A DNA stretch of 57,507 nucleotides, taken from assembly GCA_013823855.1 (NCBI GenBank), contig PNMW01000047.1, positions 1-57,507 of the forward strand, given 5' to 3'. Within the stretch, counting starts at the first letter, position 1; each line of letters begins with the position of its first letter. Below the pieces are notes generated by a model, which worked only from the letters and a program-made list of their open reading frames with translations, ran no database searches and was not told where the DNA came from. The position numbers and the translations under genes are program-made. The DNA comes from Lysobacteraceae bacterium. Its GTDB lineage: Bacteria; Pseudomonadota; Gammaproteobacteria; Nevskiales; Nevskiaceae. Below, in pieces: positions 19,841 to 27,125 of the stretch.

Positions 19841-21265
19841 CTATTCCCTTGGCAGGCACAGCTGGTAGCGCTTGCAGGTAAACGAATAGCTGACCGGCTT
19901 GACGCTGTTCAAGCCTGACCATCCGGACTTCCTGAATGCCGCCGCAAAGCGGGCGACGCGCGCGTCGTAATCGGCGAGCAGGGCCTGCTTCACCGGCGCT
20001 TCGACGAACGCGTGCGCAAGCGAGTTGCGGCCGAGCTGGACGATCTCTTCCCAGGACAGGTTGAACTCGCGCACCGCGACGAAATACTCGTCGGTCAGGT
20101 TGGAATCCCACATGCCGCGGTCGTCGGTCGACAGCGCCACCGGAATGCCGGTGCGCAGGTATTCCGGGAACGGGTGCTGGCGGTAGTCGTCGACGTATTC
20201 CAGCAGCAGGTTGCTGATCAGGTTGATCTCCACCATGTACGGGCCGTGCTGCATGCGGACCATGGTTTCGGGATCGGTGATCAGGTTGACGCCGTGGCCG
20301 ATGCGCTCGGCGCCGAGCAGCAGCGTGTCGCGGACATGATGGTTGGGTTCGTCGACTTCGCCGGCATGGATCGACAGGTGGATGTCCGGATACTTCAGCC
20401 GCAGCTCGCGCAGCGTTTTCAGGAAGCGCAGCGGGTGCCCCTTGTCGTCGTCCTCGCGGCCGACCATGTTGACGCCGACCCAGAGGTCGCGGTGGCGGGC
20501 GGTGAACGCGTACAGGTCGCGCAGATCCTGCTCGGCACCGGGCAGGAAGCGCAGGATCGAACTCTGGAAGCGCACCGTGACGCCGGTCGCCCTGGCCTTG
20601 GCGGATTCCAGCAGGGCGCGGTAGATCGCCACCGTCTCGTCTTCGCTGTAGAGGCTGCCGTCGGGCTTCAGCGCGCCATCGGCGCCTTCCTGGGTCTCGA
20701 GATAGACCAGGCCTTCGCGGCCGAAGGCCTGCATGTTGCGGAACAGGATCTGGGCGATCACGTGGGGATTGCGGAACAGATCGTTCAGACGTTCCCAGTG
20801 CCGGCCGAAGAATTCGTTGCGGCCTTCGTGCCTGGCATCGAGGCGGATGCTGTCGAACCAGCCCTGTTTCTCCGTGGCGGTCAGATCCTGCAGGCGCTTG
20901 TACTCGCCTTTCTGGCAGTCATCGAGCGCCTGGTAGGTGGAGCCCTGGATGGTCCGGAACAGGATCAGGTACGGCGCGAAGCTGTACTCGTTGCTGCCGT
21001 ACGGCAGGCAGTTGGCGATCCGCACCTTGGTGTAATAGACATAGCCGCGCGATGCCTGCGCGAGGGCGGCATCCCACCACCATTCCGACAGCCCGGCGCC
21101 GCTCAGGTGGTTGTGCAGATCGCCGCCCTTGGGCAGCGCGTACAGGAAGCGGTACAACTGCTCGGGCGAGGCTTCGGCCTTCAGTTTCTCGAACCAGGCT
21201 TCAGCGGCCTTGGCCGGTATCGCAGCGGTGATCAGCAGGCAGAACAGCAGGGCGAGCTTGCGCAT
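19841..21265 (-). CDS. Periplasmic adenosine deaminase
   Basis: A 474-residue deaminase with a signal peptide (MRKLALLFCLLITAAIPAKA), converting adenosine or deoxyadenosine to inosine outside the cytoplasm. The zinc site is visible: DLHNHLSG (HxH), SIHAGE (His plus the proton-shuttle Glu), IGHGVNL (His) and STDDRGMWD (Asp). The insert-rich N-terminal half resembles secreted ADGF-like deaminases more than E. coli Add. The catalytic part ends near residue 455. The last ~12 residues are encoded by a 27-bp repeat also present at 19195-19221, so the C-terminus may be partly element-derived. Last gene of the minus-strand deaminase operon; 58 bases follow the nucleosidase gene. Confidence 0.92.
   Translation of the reverse strand: MRKLALLFCLLITAAIPAKAAEAWFEKLKAEASPEQLYRFLYALPKGGDLHNHLSGAGLSEWWWDAALAQASRGYVYYTKVRIANCLPYGSNEYSFAPYLILFRTIQGSTYQALDDCQKGEYKRLQDLTATEKQGWFDSIRLDARHEGRNEFFGRHWERLNDLFRNPHVIAQILFRNMQAFGREGLVYLETQEGADGALKPDGSLYSEDETVAIYRALLESAKARATGVTVRFQSSILRFLPGAEQDLRDLYAFTARHRDLWVGVNMVGREDDDKGHPLRFLKTLRELRLKYPDIHLSIHAGEVDEPNHHVRDTLLLGAERIGHGVNLITDPETMVRMQHGPYMVEINLISNLLLEYVDDYRQHPFPEYLRTGIPVALSTDDRGMWDSNLTDEYFVAVREFNLSWEEIVQLGRNSLAHAFVEAPVKQALLADYDARVARFAAAFRKSGWSGLNSVKPVSYSFTCKRYQLCLPRE
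19851..19877. repeat. 27-bp direct repeat, right copy (3' end of adenosine deaminase gene)
   Basis: Same sequence as 19195-19221 except two substitutions. It codes for the final residues of the periplasmic adenosine deaminase, directly outside the right REP hairpin. Confidence 0.75.
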
Positions 21266-21323
21266 GGGAATCCGTGTTCAGGTCGTGTTCGAGCCAGATT
21301 AGAGCCAGATTCGAGCCGGGGCC

Positions 21324-22166
21324 TTACAGATACTTCAGCAGGTGCAGGCTGAAGTAGGCGGCCTGCTTCGCGGCAATCGGCCCGAGTCGCAGATAGTCGT
21401 CGTTCGGAGCTTCCTGCGCGACATTGCTGCCGGCGCGGACCACCAGGAACGGCACGCCCAGCTCGACGCAGACATGGCCGAGCGGTGCCGACTCCATTTC
21501 CATGATGTCGGTGTGGAAGTTCGACCGCAGGCCTTCGATCCTCGCCTCGGTAACGCCGAACAGGTCCGACGACGACACCACGCCGCGGCGCACCTTGACC
21601 GTGTAGGTGGCGCCATTGGCGGTGACTGCCGGGCCCTTGTAGCTGGCGATCGCCTGGTCGGCGCGCTTCAGCAGCGCGGCCGGCGGCGAGAACGCGTTTT
21701 CCACTTCATGGCCATCGGCCGGGCTGTTCATCGGCCGGTAGACCATGTCGGCGCGCGTCAGGCTGCCGTAGTCGTGCTCGTGGGTGACGGTAGCGACGAT
21801 CACGTCGCCAGTGCGCAGGCTTTTGTCGATGCGGGCGCCGGTGCCGCTCATCAGCACCAGCCGCGGCTTGAACGCGCCGAGAAACAGGGTCGTGGTCATC
21901 GCCGTGTAGGTCTTGCCGATGCCGGTGATCGCGACCACCACCGGTTTGCCGTCGATCGTGCCCTGCCAGTACGGAATGCCTTGCAGCGCCTGCTTCTTCG
22001 CATCTTTCATCGCGTCGACGAACGGCGGAATCTCCTGCGGCACGGCGCCGAGGATCAGGATGGTGTCGCTCGGCGCGTAGTGCTGGGGCTGCTCGGGTGC
22101 TTCCAGCGCCTGCGCCGGCGCGTTCAGCACGATCAGCATGGCCGACAGCAGCATTGCGAGTTTCAT
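21324..22166 (-). CDS. Exported MTA/SAH nucleosidase-like purine nucleosidase
   Basis: A 280-residue protein with a signal peptide (MKLAMLLSAMLIVLNAPAQA) and the MTAN/PNP-1 fold. Alignment by eye to E. coli MTAN: GAVPQEI keeps the Glu12 position, SGTGARIDKSLRTGD matches the TGSAGGL...GD block, SSDLF matches SGDAF, and MEMESAPLGHVC keeps the ribose-binding Met-Glu pair. The catalytic Asp197 (E. coli SDVA) is replaced by Asn (GSNVAQ). Asn here is expected to weaken adenine use and favour 6-oxopurines. Location in the deaminase operon suggests cleavage of inosine-type nucleosides in the periplasm. It is 123 bases downstream of the second NUP gene. Confidence 0.85.
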   Translation of the reverse strand: MKLAMLLSAMLIVLNAPAQALEAPEQPQHYAPSDTILILGAVPQEIPPFVDAMKDAKKQALQGIPYWQGTIDGKPVVVAITGIGKTYTAMTTTLFLGAFKPRLVLMSGTGARIDKSLRTGDVIVATVTHEHDYGSLTRADMVYRPMNSPADGHEVENAFSPPAALLKRADQAIASYKGPAVTANGATYTVKVRRGVVSSSDLFGVTEARIEGLRSNFHTDIMEMESAPLGHVCVELGVPFLVVRAGSNVAQEAPNDDYLRLGPIAAKQAAYFSLHLLKYL

Positions 22167-22247
22167 GGTGGTGTTCCCGATGATTCAGAAGTGCGGCGGC
22201 AAGCCGCGTGGATGCCCGACGGTCCGCTGCGGGCGGGCAGTGGTGCC

Positions 22248-22264
22248 GCCGGCATCACGCCGGC
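22248..22264. other. Intercistronic hairpin in the deaminase operon
   Basis: A 6-bp palindromic stem (GCCGGC, 5-base loop, GCCGGC) lies in the 123-base gap between the second NUP gene and the nucleosidase gene. The gap also holds other GC-rich dyads. It may be a processing or stability element or a decayed REP; there is no T-tract. Confidence 0.35.
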
Positions 22265-22289
22265 CCTGCGAATGACGAAGCGCCGCCGG

Positions 22290-23363
22290 TCAGCGGCCGG
22301 GCGGCGTGTCCCGGTATTCGGCCCAGCCGCCGATCAGCTGCTGCACGACGATGTTGCCGACCTGATAGGCCGCCTCCAGCGCCGGGCGGCCGTCGTCGGG
22401 ATACTCGGCCGTGGTGCTCCAGGCGGCGTCCTTGCCCGGCGGCTGCATGCTGAAATTGCTGACCGTGCGCAGCACCATCACCCGGTCGGGATCGACCTTG
22501 CCGGCGCGGCCGAGCCGGCGCAGCGCGGTCAGCGTGCCGCTGTCTTCCATCGCCGACAGCATGAAGTTGGCATCCGGCCCGGCCTGCAACTGCATCCAGT
22601 CGTTGGCCCACCGGGTCATCAGCCTGCCGTGGAAATAGGTGCTCGACGACATGGTGTCGCCGAGGGTCACGAACGGGGCTTTCAGCGCATTCGGATAGCC
22701 GGTGAACTGCTGGCGGAACGCCGTGATGCCGGGGCTGTCGGCGACCGGATGATCCTTGGTCAGCGCATAGGCCCATTCGGCCAGCGCCGGGTTCAGCGCG
22801 AACGAGATGGTGTCGACGGTCCAGCCGTCAGCCTTGTCGTTCGGCTTCCTGCCGCCCAGCGGCAGCAGGCCGTAGGCCCAGTCCTTGGGGATTTCGCGGG
22901 CGTCGATCTCGTACAGCAGATCACCGTCGACGACATGCCTGGCCCAGGCCGCCGTGCCCAGCGACACGTCGGCCGGATCGCCGCCGCCGATGCCGGTGAT
23001 CAGCCAGTAGGCGTGGCTCAGGTCGAAACGCGGATCGACGCCGAGCGCCATGATCGAGGTCGCGGCATTGGTGATGCCGCCGCCGGTGCAGATCGCCAGC
23101 AGACCTGAATCGTTCATCCGCAGTTCGTACTCGCCCATCGGGAAGTCGAGCCTGGTATCAAGCTTCTGGCGCTCGATCCAGAACTGGAATTCGCCGGGCT
23201 TGTCGCCGGTGGTCTCGCCGGTCTCGAACATGCTGACCACCACCACCTTGACCGGGATCGGTGCAGCGGCAGCCGGCGGCGGTGGAGTGCCGGCCGGCTT
23301 CGCGCAGGCGGCCAGCATGCCGATCAGCAGCAGCGGCAGGCGCCGCCAGGACGGCGCCGTCAT
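22290..23363 (-). CDS. NUP-family (purine nucleoside permease-like) lipoprotein
   Basis: A 357-residue paralogue of the protein at 18123-19310. The N-terminus has a good lipobox (LLLIGMLAACAKP), so it should be a lipoprotein facing the periplasm. A proline/alanine linker follows, then VKVVVVSMFETGETTGDK, GVDPRFDLSHAYWLITGIGG, FMLSAMEDSGTL and a C-terminal helix ending EYRDTPPGR. No membrane helices follow the signal. The family name permease comes from a fungal protein; the bacterial copy is more plausibly a nucleoside-binding or -cleaving protein. Its ATG overlaps the stop of the upstream ADA-like gene. Confidence 0.85.
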   Translation of the reverse strand: MTAPSWRRLPLLLIGMLAACAKPAGTPPPPAAAAPIPVKVVVVSMFETGETTGDKPGEFQFWIERQKLDTRLDFPMGEYELRMNDSGLLAICTGGGITNAATSIMALGVDPRFDLSHAYWLITGIGGGDPADVSLGTAAWARHVVDGDLLYEIDAREIPKDWAYGLLPLGGRKPNDKADGWTVDTISFALNPALAEWAYALTKDHPVADSPGITAFRQQFTGYPNALKAPFVTLGDTMSSSTYFHGRLMTRWANDWMQLQAGPDANFMLSAMEDSGTLTALRRLGRAGKVDPDRVMVLRTVSNFSMQPPGKDAAWSTTAEYPDDGRPALEAAYQVGNIVVQQLIGGWAEYRDTPPGR

Positions 23364-24376
23364 GAGCCGCTGCCGTCCAGCAGCGCCAGATAGTGCTGGC
23401 GACGGCGGTCATCGAGCCAGGCGACCTCGAAGCTGTTGCGCACCAGCGAGGTGATTTCCGCAGCGGTGAAGCCGGCGTCCTCGTGCAGCGCGATCAGGTT
23501 CTCGTTCATGTAGCCGCGGAAGTAGGCGGGATCGTCGGAGTTGATCGTCGCCTTCATGCCCAGTGCCAGCATCCGGCGGATCTCGTCACCGGTCAGGTTC
23601 TGGACCACGAAGCGGTTGGAGATCGGGCAGACCGTCAGGCCCAGTCCGCGGCGGGCGATCTCGGCGCACAGCGCCGGATCTTCGAGCGCGTTGACGCCGT
23701 GGTCGATGCGATCGACCCCGATCACATCGAGGCACTGGCCGATGTGCACCAGGGTGTTCTGCTGGTTGACGTCGCAGTGCATGGTCAGCCGGTAGCCTTC
23801 GGCGCGGGCGCGGGCGAAAACCGCAGCGAACTTGATCGGCGGGTTGTTCTTTTCGTCGGAGTCGAGGCCGACGCCGACGATCCAGTGCTTGTACGGCAGC
23901 GAGGCGATCAGCGTTTCCATCGCCGATGCGGCCGGCAGTTCGCGCAGGAAACACATGATCAGCTGCGATTCCACACCCAGTTCGGCCGCCGCCTGAACCT
24001 GTGCGCGGCGGATGCCCTTGATCACCGTGTCGAAGGCGACGCCGCGGCCGGTATGGGCCTGCGGATCGAAGAACATCTCGCAGTAGAGGACGTTCTGCGA
24101 GCGCGTCTTGACCAGATAGGCCCAGGCCAGTTCGTAGAAGTCCTGCTCGTGGACCAGCACCTCCATCGCCTTGTAGTAGATCGCCAGGAACGACGGCAGG
24201 TCGTGGAAATCGTAGGCGGCGACCAGCGCTTCGGGCGTGTCGTGGCCCAGCTGCACGCCATTGCGGGCGGCGAGGGCAAAGCTCAGTTCGGGCTCGAGCG
24301 TGCCTTCGAGGTGCACGTGCAGCTCGGCTTTCGGCAGTTGCGCGATGAAGGCGCGCAGGTCGTTCGTGGTGGACAT
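23360..24376 (-). CDS. Cytoplasmic adenosine/adenine deaminase-family protein with altered HAGE motif
   Basis: A 338-residue COG1816 protein without signal peptide. N-terminal KAELHVHLEGTLEPELSFAL, DRIDHGV and NSDDPAYF keep the zinc ligands and resemble bacterial adenine deaminases more than adenosine deaminases. The usual His-Ala-Gly-Glu carrying the proton-shuttle Glu is here TMHCDVNQQN: the His remains but Ala-Gly-Glu is replaced. It therefore belongs to an atypical subgroup; the substrate may be a modified purine base. The start at 24376 gives the family N-terminus (MSTTNDLRAFIAQLPKAELH). First gene of the operon ADA-like/NUP/nucleosidase/periplasmic ADA, with a sigma-54 match 40-54 bases upstream. 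Confidence 0.85.
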   Translation of the reverse strand: MSTTNDLRAFIAQLPKAELHVHLEGTLEPELSFALAARNGVQLGHDTPEALVAAYDFHDLPSFLAIYYKAMEVLVHEQDFYELAWAYLVKTRSQNVLYCEMFFDPQAHTGRGVAFDTVIKGIRRAQVQAAAELGVESQLIMCFLRELPAASAMETLIASLPYKHWIVGVGLDSDEKNNPPIKFAAVFARARAEGYRLTMHCDVNQQNTLVHIGQCLDVIGVDRIDHGVNALEDPALCAEIARRGLGLTVCPISNRFVVQNLTGDEIRRMLALGMKATINSDDPAYFRGYMNENLIALHEDAGFTAAEITSLVRNSFEVAWLDDRRRQHYLALLDGSGS

Positions 24377-24415
24377 GGGGTCTTGCTGGGAGCCGGATGG
24401 CGATGACTGGCAGCG

Positions 24416-24430
24416 GCAATAGCCATGCCA
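24416..24430 (-). promoter_or_regulatory. Sigma-54 promoter for the deaminase operon
   Basis: Minus-strand TGGCATGGCTATTGC matches TGGCAYG-N4-TTGC with 10 bases between GG and GC. Transcription would start near 24404, about 28 bases before the ATG at 24376. Confidence 0.6.
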
Positions 24431-24456
24431 TGGCCGTCGGCGAACACCCTGCCCGT

Positions 24457-24540
24457 GCAAAGGCGCGAAGACGCGAAGAAGGGCGATGAATCGCGGCGGC
24501 GCCGTCGCTGTCGTTGTTCTCCGCGTCTTTGCGCCTTTGC
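24457..24540. repeat. Long imperfect inverted repeat upstream of deaminase and BMP operons
   Basis: Two 24-base arms (24457-24480 and 24517-24540) are complementary except for two positions and enclose a 36-base GC-rich loop. The arm unit GCAAAGGCGCRAAGACGCG resembles dispersed repeats seen in many proteobacterial genomes. It lies between two divergent operons, just upstream of the minus-strand sigma-54 element, so it could be a mobile palindrome, a terminator-like barrier or a protein site. Confidence 0.6.
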
Positions 24541-24633
24541 GTGATCACGACTTTCGAGCGCAGCGGGCCGGCGCGCACATTTCGTGCATCACGCACCGAT
24601 ACCGCCGAACGAAAACCTGGAGTCGCGAACACG

Positions 24634-25719
24634 ATGAGAATGCTTACGTCACGCTGGATTGCCGCCCTGGTCACCGCGAGCCTGGCGATCGGTGCGGCGA
24701 TCGCCGCCGACGCGCCGCCGCTGAAGGTCGCGTTCGTCTACATCGGCCCGGTCGGCGATGGTGGCTGGAGCTACCAGCACGATCTCGGCCGCAAGGCGCT
24801 GGAGAAGGAGATGGGAGCGAAGGTCAGAACGGTGTTTGTCGACAGCGTGCCGGAGACCGCCGATGCCGAGCGGGTGATCCGCCAGCTGGCTGCGGCCAAG
24901 AACGATCTGATCTTCACCACCTCGTTCGGCTACATGGACCCGACGCAGAAGGTCGCGAAGCTGTTCCCGAAAACGCGCTTCGAGCACGCCACCGGTTACA
25001 AGTCTGGCCCGAACTCGGTGAACTACGACGCCCGCTTCTACGAGGGCGCCTACCTGCTCGGCGTGATCGCCGGCTCGATGACCAAGACCAACACGCTGGG
25101 CTTCGTCGGCTCGTTCCCGATTCCCGAAGTGATCCGCAACCTCGACGCCTACACGCTCGGCGCGCGCAGCGTGAATCCGAAGATCAAAACCAAGGTGATC
25201 TGGGTCGACACCTGGTACGACCCGGGCAAGGAACGGCAGGCCGCCGAAACGCTGATCGCCCAGGGTGCCGACATGCTGTGCCAGAACACCGATTCTCCCG
25301 CCGCCGTGCAGGTCGCCGAGGAAAAGGGCGTGCATGCCTTCGGCTGGGATTCCGACATGAGCCGCTTCGGCCCGCGCGCCCACCTGACCGCCAACACCCA
25401 GAACTGGGGCGTCTATTACGTCGACGAAGTGAAGAAAGTGCTGGCCGGCACCTGGACCGGCGGCCGTCAGGTGCGCTGGGGCATCAAGGAAGGGCTGGTG
25501 GTGCTGTCGCCGCTGAATCCATCGGTGCCGGCTCCGGTCGCGAAGGTCTTCGAAGCGCGCAAGCAGGCGATCGTCGATGGCACGCTGCATCCGTTCACCG
25601 GGCCGCTGAAGGACAACAGCGGCAAGCTGCGCATCGACGCCGGCAAGATCATGCCGAGCGACGAGCTGCTGTCGATCAACTGGTATGTCGAGGGCGTCGA
25701 AGGCTCGATTCCGAAGTGA
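24634..25719 (+). CDS. BMP-family ABC transporter substrate-binding protein
   Basis: A 361-residue periplasmic binding protein. The signal peptide (ending AIGAAIAADA) is followed by VAFVYIGPVGDGGWSYQHD, the ligand-contact start of BMP/PnrA-type receptors. TGYKSGPNSVNYDARFYEG and the hinge blocks (LGFVGSFPIPEV, GADMLCQNTDSPA) are family features. BMP proteins bind nucleosides or nucleobases. The start at 24634 has GGAG about 11 bases upstream. It overlaps the 8-oxoguanine deaminase gene by GTGA. Its cognate ABC ATPase and permeases are most likely those at 10459-14019, about 10 kb away. Confidence 0.92.
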   Translation: MRMLTSRWIAALVTASLAIGAAIAADAPPLKVAFVYIGPVGDGGWSYQHDLGRKALEKEMGAKVRTVFVDSVPETADAERVIRQLAAAKNDLIFTTSFGYMDPTQKVAKLFPKTRFEHATGYKSGPNSVNYDARFYEGAYLLGVIAGSMTKTNTLGFVGSFPIPEVIRNLDAYTLGARSVNPKIKTKVIWVDTWYDPGKERQAAETLIAQGADMLCQNTDSPAAVQVAEEKGVHAFGWDSDMSRFGPRAHLTANTQNWGVYYVDEVKKVLAGTWTGGRQVRWGIKEGLVVLSPLNPSVPAPVAKVFEARKQAIVDGTLHPFTGPLKDNSGKLRIDAGKIMPSDELLSINWYVEGVEGSIPK

Positions 25720-27116
25720 GCCCGCCGGTCACTCTGCTGCACGATGCCGATGTCGTCGTGACCATGGACGCGGCGCGGCGCGAGATCCGTGGCGGCAGCG
25801 TCGCCATCGAAGGGCGGGCGATCGCCTGCGTCGGCAGCGCCGCCGAGGTCGGGGCCTGGATCGCGGCCGATCCGGTGCGCACGCCGACCATCCGCCGCAA
25901 CATGTCCGGCTGCGTCGTGCTGCCGGGGCTCGTCAACGGCCACCATCACCTGTACCAGACGCTGACCCGCGCGATCGGCACCGGCGGCGGCCTGATCCTG
26001 TTCGACTGGCTGAAGATGCTGTACCCGATCTGGGGCCGCATGGACCCGGAAGCGGTCCATGTCAGCGCCAGGCTCGGCCTTGCCGAACTGGTGATGAGCG
26101 GCGCGACCACGGTCGCCGATCACCTGTACATGTACCCAAACGGCAGCCGCATCGACGACGAGATCGCCGCCGCGCAGGAACTCGGGGTGCGCTTCCATCC
26201 GACCCGCGGCTCGATGAGCGTCGGCGAATCGAACGGCGGCCTGCCGCCCGACCATCTGGTCGAGCGCGAAGACGCGATCCTCGAGGATTCGCAGCGCGCC
26301 ATCGACCGCTTCCACGACCCCGAGCGCCATTCGATGCTCCGGATCGGGCTGGCGCCGTGTTCGCCGTTCAGCGTCAGCGGCACACTGATGATCGAGAGCG
26401 CGCGGCTGGCGCGCAGGTACCGCAAGGTCGGCCTGCACACCCATCTGGCCGAAACCGCCGACGAGGATCGCTACTGCGTCGAGAAATTCGGTCTGCGGCC
26501 GATCGACTACGCGGAGTCGGTCGAATGGCTCGGACCGGACGTCTGGTTCGCGCACATGGTGCATCCGTCGCCCGCGGACATCGCCAAGATGGCGCACAGC
26601 TGCAGCGGCATCTGCCACTGCGCCAGCAGCAACATGATCCTGGCGTCCGGCATCGCGCCACTGCGGGCGATGGTCGATGCCGGCGTACGGGTCGGCATCG
26701 GCGTCGATGGCTCGGCGAGCAACGACGGCAACCACATGCTCGGCGAGGCCCGGCAGGCGATGCTGCTGCAGCGGGTCGGCTGGCCGGGTTTCGAATCGCG
26801 CGCCGATCGCTTCTCGGCACGCGAAGCGCTGGAACTGGCGACCCTGGGCGGTGCCCGGATGCTGGCCCGCGACGACATCGGCAGCCTGGTGCCCGGCATG
26901 TCGGCCGATGTGGTCGCGTTCCGGGTCGACGGCATCGAGCATGCCGGCGCCCAGGCCGATCCGGTCGCAGCACTGCTGACCTGCTCGCCGGTCCGCGCCT
27001 GGACTTCGGTGATCAACGGCCGTCTGGTCGTCGACGACGGCGTGCTGCTCGGTGTCGACCTGCCGGCGCTGGTGCGGCGGCACAACCGGGCCAGCCAGCG
27101 CTTGCTGGCGGCCTGA
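25716..27116 (+). CDS. 8-oxoguanine deaminase (amidohydrolase superfamily)
   Basis: A 466-residue cytoplasmic deaminase like Pseudomonas Pa0142, which converts 8-oxoguanine to urate, and which also resembles guanine/hydroxyatrazine hydrolases. Metal and catalytic motifs: VNGHHHLYQTLTRAIGT (HxH), HTHLAETADE (His, Glu), FAHMVHPS (His) and DGSASNDGNHMLGEA (Asp). The GTG start at 25716 overlaps the BMP stop and gives the expected N-terminus (LLHDADVVVTMDAARREIRG); no ATG fits. Pairing with a BMP receptor suggests that imported guanine-type bases are its substrates. Confidence 0.88.
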   Translation: MSPPVTLLHDADVVVTMDAARREIRGGSVAIEGRAIACVGSAAEVGAWIAADPVRTPTIRRNMSGCVVLPGLVNGHHHLYQTLTRAIGTGGGLILFDWLKMLYPIWGRMDPEAVHVSARLGLAELVMSGATTVADHLYMYPNGSRIDDEIAAAQELGVRFHPTRGSMSVGESNGGLPPDHLVEREDAILEDSQRAIDRFHDPERHSMLRIGLAPCSPFSVSGTLMIESARLARRYRKVGLHTHLAETADEDRYCVEKFGLRPIDYAESVEWLGPDVWFAHMVHPSPADIAKMAHSCSGICHCASSNMILASGIAPLRAMVDAGVRVGIGVDGSASNDGNHMLGEARQAMLLQRVGWPGFESRADRFSAREALELATLGGARMLARDDIGSLVPGMSADVVAFRVDGIEHAGAQADPVAALLTCSPVRAWTSVINGRLVVDDGVLLGVDLPALVRRHNRASQRLLAA

Positions 27117-27125
27117 GGCGGGCGA

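Noticed and set aside
19603..19881. Plus-strand frame ending in VGVRKLTPSYE
   Set aside because: It is the opposite strand of the RAYT gene and the right REP; the protein-like ending comes from the REP sequence.
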